Below are positions 1 through 5,638 of a DNA stretch of 5,909 nt, one piece after another. Origin of the DNA: Dehalococcoidia bacterium (lineage in GTDB: Bacteria > Chloroflexota > Dehalococcoidia > SM23-28-2). Where the stretch lies: NCBI GenBank assembly GCA_022866185.1, contig JALHUG010000241.1, forward strand, positions 1 through 5,909, read 5' to 3'. Under the pieces are notes generated by a model. That model was not told the origin of the DNA. It worked only from the letters and a program-made list of their open reading frames with translations, and did not search any database. A program made the position numbers and the translations under genes. Position 1 is the stretch's first letter. Each line of letters begins with the position of its first letter.

Positions 1-945
1 CCGCATGTCCTTGTTGCCGGACTCCAGCCCGAAGTGCAGCTCGTAGCAGCCGGCATCGCGGAGCAGCGATGTGGCGTGCTCGGTCAGCAGCCCCGGCCGG
101 TGTTGGGCGACGAAGGGCAGGCCTATCTCCCGCTTGTACATGGGCACGAACTCCTCCAGCCACGCCACGTCAGGATGAAGGATGTCGTCCATGAAGTTGA
201 CGTAACGCATCTGGGGATAGGCGCTTCGCAGTGCTTTCAGGTAGCCGATGGCGCCCGCTGGGGTGCGCGTTCGCACAAACGACCGCGGGTTGGGGTAGAG
301 CGCTCGGATCTGGCGATTGCAGCAGTAGGCGCAGTTGTAGGGGCAGCCGCGGCTGATCCTCGCCAGGCCGGTGTACGTCTCGGAGGACACCAGGCGACGG
401 AAGTCGAACATCTCGAAGTACGGGTACGGAAGCTCGTCTAGGTTTTCTATCAGGGGGCAGGTGGGGTTGGCGACGACGCCGTTGTCGGTCTTGAAGTGCA
501 GGCTTGGGATGGTGATGATGTCCTCGCCGCGCTGCAGCCGGTCGCACAGCTCCACCATCGGGCGCTCGCCTTCGCCCAGGCAGGCGATGTCGAACCCGCC
601 GGCCAGCGTCTGCTCGGGCATCATCATCGCGTGCACCCCGCCGGCGATGGTCAGGCGGACGCCCGCCTCCTTCGTCCAGCGGGCGTAGCGGGTGCTCATT
701 GGGAAGATGGCGCTGCCGATGCTGAAGCCAGCGACGTCCGGCATCACCTGCCAGATGGCCTTCATGAACTCATCGCGCTCCACCGGGTGCACCAGGTGGT
801 ACAGGCTCACCTCATGGCCCGCCTGGCGCAAGCAGGCTGCCATCGAGGCGATCCCTTCCTGGAACCAGCCGCCCGGCGTGCAGACAAGCTCACCCTTGCG
901 GTTCTTCTGCGCTCCAAGGTCGATGTAGACGAACAAGACCTTCAT
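1..945 (-). CDS. B12-binding domain radical SAM protein, 3' end cut off by the window
   Basis: The reverse strand stays open for 315 codons from an ATG at 945-943 to the window edge, so the C-terminus is missing. Residues 1 to about 140 look like a cobalamin-binding Rossmann domain: an MKVLFVYID opening strand, then AGGVHAMMMPEQT (101-113) and LGEGE (123-127), the usual GG.HA and GEGE signatures of this family. A linker with ELPYPYFEMFD (171-181) leads to the radical SAM barrel, whose cluster motif CPYNCAYC has Cys201, Cys205 and Cys208 for the 4Fe-4S cluster that cleaves S-adenosylmethionine. Later family landmarks are NFMDDIL (250-256) and HFGLESGN (304-311). I saw no DxHxxG cobalamin motif in the N-terminal domain, which is common in BchE-like members. 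GGAG at 957-954 sits 8 bases before the ATG; an in-frame GTG two codons upstream is a weaker alternative. Members do methylations, ring formations and other radical chemistry on lipids, pigments or natural products. The substrate here cannot be told, and the gene need not belong to the cell-shape operon. Confidence 0.9.
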   Translation of the reverse strand, partial: MKVLFVYIDLGAQKNRKGELVCTPGGWFQEGIASMAACLRQAGHEVSLYHLVHPVERDEFMKAIWQVMPDVAGFSIGSAIFPMSTRYARWTKEAGVRLTIAGGVHAMMMPEQTLAGGFDIACLGEGERPMVELCDRLQRGEDIITIPSLHFKTDNGVVANPTCPLIENLDELPYPYFEMFDFRRLVSSETYTGLARISRGCPYNCAYCCNRQIRALYPNPRSFVRTRTPAGAIGYLKALRSAYPQMRYVNFMDDILHPDVAWLEEFVPMYKREIGLPFVAQHRPGLLTEHATSLLRDAGCYELHFGLESGNKDMR

Positions 946-995
946 CGCCACATCTCCGTTGATGCTGTCGCGCAGAGAGAAGGGTTCATTGCCAT
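942..995 (-). CDS. Possible 15-17 codon leader ORF overlapping the radical SAM start
   Basis: A short reverse-strand frame starts at ATG 995-993, or two codons later at ATG 989-987, and ends in TGA at 944-942. That stop overlaps the start codon of the radical SAM gene as ATGA. The predicted peptide is MAMNPSLCATASTEMWR. AAGAGG at 1002-997 lies 7 bases before the second ATG, which is good ribosome-site spacing. The arrangement would allow translational coupling. The peptide resembles nothing I recognise, has no run of a single amino acid typical of attenuators, and is short enough to occur by chance, so this is a hypothesis only. Confidence 0.25.
   Translation of the reverse strand: MAMNPSLCATASTEMWR
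954..957 (-). promoter_or_regulatory. Ribosome binding site (GGAG) of the radical SAM gene
   Basis: GGAG on the reverse strand is separated from the ATG at 945 by 8 bases. This supports the ATG start over the in-frame GTG at 951, which would leave only 2 bases of spacing. Confidence 0.6.
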
Positions 996-1008
996 GCCTC
1001 TTCGCTGT

Positions 1009-1036
1009 ACGATATCACGACTTCGTTCCCCGGCAA
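1009..1036 (-). promoter_or_regulatory. Candidate sigma70-type promoter for the radical SAM gene
   Basis: On the reverse strand TTGCCG (1036-1031) and TATCGT (1014-1009) are 16 bases apart, each matching four of six consensus positions. A TG one base upstream of the -10 hexamer gives an extended -10. Transcription would begin near 1002, about 57 bases before the radical SAM ATG, and right at the ribosome site of the possible leader ORF. Such matches arise by chance, so this is a weak call. It is consistent with the gene being transcribed separately from rodA. Confidence 0.3.
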
Positions 1037-1087
1037 AGGCAAATTCCTCCGCCGCCTCTGGTTCGCCGTTGGTGGTTTAGTTCTCGA

Positions 1088-1148
1088 CCCCCGCCTGAAG
1101 GCGGGGGCATCGGATTCGCCTCCCCATGCCCCAGCCTTGAGGCTGGGG
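1088..1148. repeat. Inverted pair of GC-rich hairpins (REP/BIME-like)
   Basis: Two perfect 8-bp stems with 4-base loops lie close together. The first is CCCCCGCC-TGAA-GGCGGGGG at 1088-1107 and the second is CCCCAGCC-TTGA-GGCTGGGG at 1129-1148. Read in inverted orientation the second has loop TCAA, and both units then end in CAT (1108-1110; 1128-1126). The two 23-base units agree at 20 positions. Two of the three differences are one compensatory change (C-G pair to A-T pair) and the third is in the loop. The units face each other across 15 bases. This is the architecture of REP sequences arranged as BIMEs, which in known cases are spread by IS200/IS605-like RAYT transposases. No such gene is in the window. 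No T-tract follows on the reverse strand, so an intrinsic terminator is unlikely, although the stems could still stabilise the 3' end of the rodA mRNA. Confidence 0.7.
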
Positions 1149-1164
1149 TTGTGTGCGAACGTGG

Positions 1165-1177
1165 GAGTTCAGAACTC
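1165..1177. promoter_or_regulatory. 13-base palindrome, possible operator
   Basis: GAGTTC-A-GAACTC is a perfect 6-bp inverted repeat around one base. It is followed immediately by a phased ACCAAT direct repeat at 1178-1194. It could be a site for a dimeric regulator of the downstream radical SAM gene, or chance. No regulator gene is nearby to link it to. Confidence 0.25.
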
Positions 1178-1194
1178 ACCAATCATGAACCAAT
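1178..1194. repeat. Phased direct repeat of ACCAAT
   Basis: ACCAAT occurs at 1178-1183 and again at 1189-1194, separated by CATGA. The period is 11 bases, about one helical turn, so both copies would face the same side of the DNA. The stretch is AT-richer than its surroundings. Function unknown. Confidence 0.3.
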
Positions 1195-1248
1195 TACCCC
1201 CCCTGCCCCAAGCTTGAATCGTGGAGCTTCTCGTTCCCCAGCGTTCGC

Positions 1249-2364
1249 TCAGAACTCGATCTGCTTGTGGCGTAAGAGGATGCTCTCTAACAGGCCAAGG
1301 GCCACGAATAGCATCAGGATGGAGCTTCCTCCCTCGCTGATGAAGGGCAGGGGGATGCCGGTCACCGGCAGCAGGCGGATGTTCACCCCCACATTGATGA
1401 ACACCTGGAAGAGGATCATGATCACAATGCCGGTGGCGATGAGGCGGCCGAAGGGGTCGCGGGCCAGGGTTGCCGCCCTCAGCCCGCGGAACAGCAGAAG
1501 GGCAAACAGGGCGAACAGCAGCAGCGCTCCCAGCAGCCCTAGCTCCTCGCCCAGCACGCTGAAGATGTAGTCGCGGGTGGGCGTCTGCAGGTAGTCCAAC
1601 TGGGTCTGCGTCCCCGCGGTGAGCCCCTTGCCGAAGATGCCGCCCGAGCCCACGCTGATCTCCGCTTGGATGATGCTGAAGCCGGCGCCCAGGGGGTCGA
1701 GCGCGGGATTCAGGAAGGTGGCGATGCGCTCCCGCTGGTAGTCGCCCATGAGGCCCACCACCACGAAGGGGGTGGAGAGCCCCAGGGTGGCTAGGAAGGC
1801 CATGATGTGCTGCGGGCGAACGCCGGCCACCACCACCATGCCCAGCCAGGCGGCCCCGAAGATCATGGCCGTACCCAGGTCGGGCTCAACGAAGACCAGT
1901 GCTGTGGGCACGGCCACGATGACCAGCGAGCCCAGAAACGTGCGCAGTTGTCGTATCTCCATCTGGCGGTCGGCCAGGTACTTGGCCAGAACGATGATCA
2001 CCAGCAGCTTGGCCACCTCCGAGGCCTGGATCGATAGCCCCGCGAAGTCCAGCCATCGCCTGGCTCCGTAGATGGTAGTCCCCACCACCAGGACGCCCAC
2101 CAGCAGGACAAGGGCCACAGCGTAGATGGTGGGTGTGACCTGGCCCAAGGAGCGATAGTCCAGCCAGGCCACCACGCTCATGACCAGCAGGCCCATGGCG
2201 GCGAAAGTGAGGTGACGCACTGTCGGGTGGGATAGCCCCTGAATGCCCTCGGGGTAGCTGGTACGAGAGGCGCTGTAGATGAGGAGGGCGCCAAATCCAG
2301 CCAGGGCGATGCCAAGGAGCACGATCCACGGATCGAGGTGGCGAACAGCGCGCCACTGGATCAT
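1249..2364 (-). CDS. rodA: RodA, SEDS-family peptidoglycan glycosyltransferase
   Basis: RodA polymerises lipid II into glycan strands during cell elongation, working with PBP2 in the membrane. The 371-residue protein is full length for the family and has about ten hydrophobic segments (roughly 13-31, 52-69, 78-96, 115-130, 143-160, 162-180, 185-206, 274-294, 308-328, 347-365). SEDS signatures are present: GARRWLDFAG (100-109) leading to QASEVAKL (113-120), where QPSE is usual, and EPDLGTA (160-166). TRDYIFSVLGEELGLLG (263-279) carries Asp265, at the position of the catalytic Asp262 of E. coli RodA, in the large loop between segments 7 and 8. The C-terminal signature reads PLPFISEGGSS (338-348), with Glu344 where Tyr is usual. 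The ATG directly abuts the mrdA stop, and AGGAGG lies 8 bases upstream, inside mrdA. FtsW is the main alternative, but pairing with mrdA and mreBCD makes RodA the better name. Confidence 0.95.
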   Translation of the reverse strand: MIQWRAVRHLDPWIVLLGIALAGFGALLIYSASRTSYPEGIQGLSHPTVRHLTFAAMGLLVMSVVAWLDYRSLGQVTPTIYAVALVLLVGVLVVGTTIYGARRWLDFAGLSIQASEVAKLLVIIVLAKYLADRQMEIRQLRTFLGSLVIVAVPTALVFVEPDLGTAMIFGAAWLGMVVVAGVRPQHIMAFLATLGLSTPFVVVGLMGDYQRERIATFLNPALDPLGAGFSIIQAEISVGSGGIFGKGLTAGTQTQLDYLQTPTRDYIFSVLGEELGLLGALLLFALFALLLFRGLRAATLARDPFGRLIATGIVIMILFQVFINVGVNIRLLPVTGIPLPFISEGGSSILMLFVALGLLESILLRHKQIEF

Positions 2365-4278
2365 CTAGGGCGCCTCCTGTGCGGCTACATAGCGCTGATG
2401 GAAGTAGTAGTCGAAGATGCGAGCGGCGGCAGGGGCAGCATTGGTGAAGCCGCTTCCCCGCTGTATGAACACCACCACCGCTATCTCTGGATTCTCGTAG
2501 GGGGCGAAGCCCACGAACCAGGCATGCGTCTCATGGCTGCCGTCTGCCCGGGCCGGGCCGAACTCGGCTGAGCCCGTCTTGCCAGCCACCGTCAATCCGG
2601 GCACCTGAGCGCTTCTGGCGACTCCTGTGCCTGTGTTCACCGACTGACGCATGGCCTCCCGCATCACCGCCAGGTATTCTTGATTCACCGGTAGCCATCT
2701 TCGCACCTCCTTGGCGAAGGTGGTCACCACATTGCCGTGAGAGTCGAGGATTTCCTTCACCAGCCGCGGCTGCAGCAGCTCGCCATCGTTGGCGATGGCG
2801 GCGATGGCATCCAGCAGTTGAAGGGGCGTCACCGCCAGGTAGCCCTGACCGATGCCGAAGTTGTAGGTGTCGCCCACGTACCACATCTCGCCGAAAGTCT
2901 GCTCCTTCCACTTGGCATCGGGCACCAGCCCCGGTGACTCCTCTCCCACCACGTCCACCCCAGTCGGTTCGCCCAAGCCGAAGGCACGGGCGTAGCGGGC
3001 CAGCCTCTCCTCGCCCAAGCCCTGGAAGCCCTCGTCCTGCTTGCCGCCGGCCATGTAGTAGAAGTAGACGTCGGAGGACATGGCGATGCCGCCGTAGAAG
3101 TCCAGGGGGCCCAGAGCAGCCCAGTCGCGGAAGACGTAGAGGATGCTGGGGTCGTACTCGTTTGCCACGGTGATGTAGCCGCGGCTAACGATGGTGGTGC
3201 TGGGCGTGGCCACTCCCTCCTGGAGGGCGGCCAGGCCAGTGATGGTCTTGAAGGTGCTGCCTGGCTGATACATCTCGGCGACGGCGTGGTTGATCAGGGG
3301 CTTGGCTGGATCGCTCAGGAGGGCGTCCAGTTCCTCCTGGCCGAGCGTTTTCGAGAAGAGGTTGTTGTCGTAGGTGGGCAGCGACACCATCGACAGGATC
3401 TCGCCCGTATGGACGTCCATCACCACCGCCGCCGCGTTGTCGGAGGTCCCCATGAACTCGCGCAAGATATCGGCGGTCTTTCGCTGCAGTTTCAGGTCTA
3501 GGGTCAGCACTACGCTCTGGCCGGGTTGGCTGGCCCGCGAGTCCAAAACTTCTTGCTGGCGACCGCTGGCGTCCACCTCCGCCAGTTTCTTCCCTGCCTT
3601 TCCCCGCAGAATGTCCTCGTAGACGATCTCTATCCCCGTCTTGCCTAGCTGGTCGTTAAGGATGTAACCTTGGTCTCTTTTGGCTGCGTACTCTTCGGCC
3701 GAGATGCCGCCCACGTAGCCCAGGATGTGGGCCGTCAGCTCGCCACTGAGGTAGTTGCGTCGGGCATCCACCTGAAGGTCGACCCCAGGCAGGTAGGAGG
3801 TCAGCTCCTTGAGGATAAGGGCCGTGTCCCGGTCCAGCTCGTCCTTGATGACTATCGGATCGTAGGGGTTGCCATCCTGCCGTTTCTCCCTCACCCGTTG
3901 AGCTATCTCCTGGGCGGGCATGCCCAGCAGACTCCCCAGGCGGTCGAAAACCGCCGCCTCCTCCTTCGCCGGCAGGTCGGCCGGCACGATGACCGCTGAG
4001 TATTTGGCCACGTTTTCCACCAGCGGCTTGTCGTTCCGGTCGTAGATGAGGCCGCGCATGGGTAGGACCTGCAGCTCCCGCAGGCGGTTGTTCTCAGCCC
4101 GGGCTCGGTAATCATCGCCCTGGAAGACCTGCATTCGCACAAGCTGCAGCGTCAGAATGCCGAACAGGAAGACGATGAGAATGTGGAGAAGGAGGAACTT
4201 GCGCCCAGGGGCGTAGGCGTCCTCCCTGCGTTTAGGCTTTTGGGAGCGCCAGCGCCGGTTGCCACCGAAGAAATCCAT
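2365..4278 (-). CDS. mrdA: Penicillin-binding protein 2, class B transpeptidase of the elongasome
   Basis: PBP2 cross-links new peptidoglycan made by RodA during lateral wall growth. The 637-residue protein has a short basic cytoplasmic tail (1-26) and one membrane anchor (about 27-47). A pedestal/dimerisation region begins with RGLIYDRND (75-83), and the transpeptidase domain runs from about 255 to 625. Catalytic motifs are in order: STFK with Ser341 as nucleophile and Lys344, SSD (401-403) as the SxN-type motif, and KTGSAE (567-572). The segment WYVGDTYNFGIGQGYLAVTP (466-485) matches the PBP2 pattern between motifs two and three. The start is fixed by GGGGAG (4290-4285), 6 bases upstream, in the 11-base gap after mreD. 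It is a target for beta-lactams as a family. FtsI/PBP3 is unlikely given the mreD and rodA neighbours and the conserved GDT.N..IGQG segment. I see no frameshift or missing residue. Confidence 0.96.
   Translation of the reverse strand: MDFFGGNRRWRSQKPKRREDAYAPGRKFLLLHILIVFLFGILTLQLVRMQVFQGDDYRARAENNRLRELQVLPMRGLIYDRNDKPLVENVAKYSAVIVPADLPAKEEAAVFDRLGSLLGMPAQEIAQRVREKRQDGNPYDPIVIKDELDRDTALILKELTSYLPGVDLQVDARRNYLSGELTAHILGYVGGISAEEYAAKRDQGYILNDQLGKTGIEIVYEDILRGKAGKKLAEVDASGRQQEVLDSRASQPGQSVVLTLDLKLQRKTADILREFMGTSDNAAAVVMDVHTGEILSMVSLPTYDNNLFSKTLGQEELDALLSDPAKPLINHAVAEMYQPGSTFKTITGLAALQEGVATPSTTIVSRGYITVANEYDPSILYVFRDWAALGPLDFYGGIAMSSDVYFYYMAGGKQDEGFQGLGEERLARYARAFGLGEPTGVDVVGEESPGLVPDAKWKEQTFGEMWYVGDTYNFGIGQGYLAVTPLQLLDAIAAIANDGELLQPRLVKEILDSHGNVVTTFAKEVRRWLPVNQEYLAVMREAMRQSVNTGTGVARSAQVPGLTVAGKTGSAEFGPARADGSHETHAWFVGFAPYENPEIAVVVFIQRGSGFTNAAPAAARIFDYYFHQRYVAAQEAP
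2373..2378 (-). promoter_or_regulatory. Consensus Shine-Dalgarno of rodA inside the mrdA 3' end
   Basis: A full AGGAGG on the reverse strand sits 8 bases before the rodA ATG and lies within the last codons of mrdA. A terminating ribosome would be placed right at the rodA start, which suggests coupled production of the polymerase and its transpeptidase partner. Confidence 0.75.
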
Positions 4279-4290
4279 CTCCCTCTCCCC
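4279..4290 (-). promoter_or_regulatory. Purine-rich ribosome binding site of mrdA
   Basis: GGGGAGAGGGAG fills the mreD-mrdA gap and shares its first G with the mreD stop codon TAG. The GGGGAG half is 6 bases from the ATG, a good spacing; the second GGGAG touches the ATG and is unlikely to be used. It gives mrdA its own entry site, unlike mreD. Confidence 0.6.
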
Positions 4291-4802
4291 TAGCCCAGCA
4301 CGCGCATCCTTGGCCTTACCATCTCTGACAGCGAGGTGGCCCAGCGGACGGGCAGATAGAAGATAGGTGTCAGGAGGGCGTTGAACAAGGCCGCTGGCAG
4401 GAGAACCCGAGTCGGGCTCTGCAGCCAGGGCGGACCATCGCCCACGGCCGTCAGTACCATCATGTATAGCAGGTGATAACAGAGCGATGCCATAGCCACT
4501 ACCGCCAACGTAGGCAGGAAGTCGCTCTCCGTCGGCCAGCGCTCACGCATGGCGGCCAGGGGCACGATGGGCAGGAGGGCGAGGACGGAGGTGCCCACGG
4601 GGTCGCTGCTGATCAGGTCCTTGAAGATGCCAGCCAGAGGGATGAGCACCATCGTCTCTTTGGGGCCGCGCACGATGGCCCAGCACATCAGCACCACCAG
4701 CAGCGGATTGGCCGCCACACCCATCAGGGGGAAGTAGGAAGCGGTCGCCACCTGAGCGAGGACGACGAAGAGGATCAGCGGCACGAACAGAAAATACCTC
4801 AT
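4290..4802 (-). CDS. mreD: MreD, rod-shape-determining integral membrane protein
   Basis: MreD is a small polytopic membrane protein that joins MreC and the RodA-PBP2 synthase in the elongasome. This copy has 170 residues, a usual length. It is almost wholly hydrophobic, with about six membrane segments (near 4-20, 31-46, 50-63, 69-85, 97-119, 133-150). GIFKDLISSDPVGTSVLALL (58-77) corresponds to the family's G..LDL.SG.PLG.S.L region, and NALLTPIFYLPVRW (141-154) to the closing N.LL.P..Y motif. Its ATG overlaps the mreC stop as ATGA. No Shine-Dalgarno is visible before it, so it is probably translated by re-initiation after mreC. MreD is poorly conserved, and the call rests on position, topology and these motifs together. 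Confidence 0.9.
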   Translation of the reverse strand: MRYFLFVPLILFVVLAQVATASYFPLMGVAANPLLVVLMCWAIVRGPKETMVLIPLAGIFKDLISSDPVGTSVLALLPIVPLAAMRERWPTESDFLPTLAVVAMASLCYHLLYMMVLTAVGDGPPWLQSPTRVLLPAALFNALLTPIFYLPVRWATSLSEMVRPRMRVLG

Positions 4803-5617
4803 GGGCTTGTCAGATGGGTCGCTACAAAGCTGGTCAGGACCAGCACGTTCTCCAGGCGAGAAAGGCTGGCCGCGGGCTCAACCTCGGCTTCCTTGAAGAG
4901 ATCCTGTGGCTCCCCCCGCACTGCTGCCACCTGCCCGATGAGCAGGGCCTGGGGGAGGTTGCCACCCAGGCCCGAAGTGGCCACGGTGTTGCCTGGCTCG
5001 ACCTTCGCGTCCTGGGGACTGAGGTCCATGCTCAGCCCGCTATGGAGGCTGCCGCTGACCACCCCCTGTGCGCGCGACTCCAGCACCATGGCGTTGACGT
5101 TGCTGTTGGGGTCGGTGATCAGGGTAACCCAGGCGAAGTCGTCCAGAACCTTCGATATCACTCCCACCACGCTCTGCCCTTGGCTCATCACCACCATGCC
5201 CTCAGCGACGCCGTCATTGCTGCCGCGGTCGATGGCCAGGCGCTCTTTGAGGTTGCTGGGGTCCCTGGCGATGACCCGGGCCACCAGAAAGCGGTCATCC
5301 GGTCGGCCCTTCTCGATCTCGGCCAGACCCGCGAGGTCAGCGGCTGTGGACTGGGATTCCTTCAGGCTGGCGATCTCGGCCGTCAGCTCTTCGATCTGCT
5401 GGCGCAACAGCCGATTCTCCCCCTCCAGGTCCTGGCGTTTGGCGGTGTTGTCGAGGAAGTCGGCGGCTGGCGAGGCAGCTCTGCGCAAGCCCCGTTCCAG
5501 GGGAGAGGTCACAGTGAGAGCGACGTTCTTGAAGGGGTCGAGGGCGCCTAGCTGGGAGAGAACGATAGACAAGAGGGCGAAGAGGCCAACAACCAGCAGC
5601 CAAACAAGCGTCCGCAT
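4799..5617 (-). CDS. mreC: MreC, rod-shape-determining membrane scaffold protein
   Basis: MreC is a bitopic protein that links cytoplasmic MreB to periplasmic or extracytoplasmic PBP2, and is thought to activate PBP2. The 272-residue product is a normal length. It has an N-terminal membrane anchor (about 4-23), a charged heptad-rich coiled coil (about 56-89) and a beta-rich domain (about 110-265). Family hallmarks are DRGSNDGVAEGMVVM (130-144), VVGVISKV (150-157), LITDPNSNVNAMV (166-178) and TSGLGGNLPQALLIGQV (214-230). The ATG at 5617 is the first available: a TAG lies in frame two codons upstream. AGGA there is only one base from the ATG, too close for a good ribosome site, so translation may depend on coupling to mreB, whose stop is 21 bases upstream. 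Confidence 0.95.
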   Translation of the reverse strand: MRTLVWLLVVGLFALLSIVLSQLGALDPFKNVALTVTSPLERGLRRAASPAADFLDNTAKRQDLEGENRLLRQQIEELTAEIASLKESQSTAADLAGLAEIEKGRPDDRFLVARVIARDPSNLKERLAIDRGSNDGVAEGMVVMSQGQSVVGVISKVLDDFAWVTLITDPNSNVNAMVLESRAQGVVSGSLHSGLSMDLSPQDAKVEPGNTVATSGLGGNLPQALLIGQVAAVRGEPQDLFKEAEVEPAASLSRLENVLVLTSFVATHLTSP

Positions 5618-5638
5618 GTCCTAGCCAAAGCGAATGTA

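Larger units (their letters stand above)
946..1248. other. 303-base intergenic region between rodA and the radical SAM gene
   Basis: This is the only non-coding stretch of note; the other gene junctions are 21 bases or less. It contains the hairpin pair, the palindrome with its ACCAAT repeat, a candidate promoter and the possible leader ORF listed separately. A weaker stem AAGCT/AGCTT (1210-1214 with 1225-1229, 10-base loop) lies just after rodA and lacks a T-run. I found no convincing conserved coding frame, tRNA or riboswitch here. Confidence 0.8.

Noticed and set aside
34..1080. Plus-strand open frames opposite the radical SAM gene
   Set aside because: They are shadows. The minus-strand frame has the full CxxxCxxC and B12-domain signatures over 315 codons.
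1077..1127. 16-codon reverse-strand ORF between the hairpins
   Set aside because: It has no good ribosome site, passes through a hairpin and looks like a chance frame.
1088..1148. Rho-independent terminator after rodA
   Set aside because: The stems are strong but neither is followed by a T-run on the reverse strand (bases after them are CATGGGG and TCGAGAA).
1088..1148. CRISPR-like array
   Set aside because: There are only two units, in inverted rather than direct orientation, with a 15-base spacer and no cas genes.
959..1570. Plus-strand open frame of 203 codons across the gap and the rodA 3' end
   Set aside because: It crosses the hairpins and runs antisense to conserved RodA; the composition is Pro/Arg/Ser-rich and no motif is seen.
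4473..5624. Long plus-strand open frame of 383 codons opposite mreC and mreD
   Set aside because: It is an antisense shadow in GC-rich DNA. The translation is Ser/Arg/His-rich with no recognisable family, while the opposite strand encodes two clear conserved proteins.
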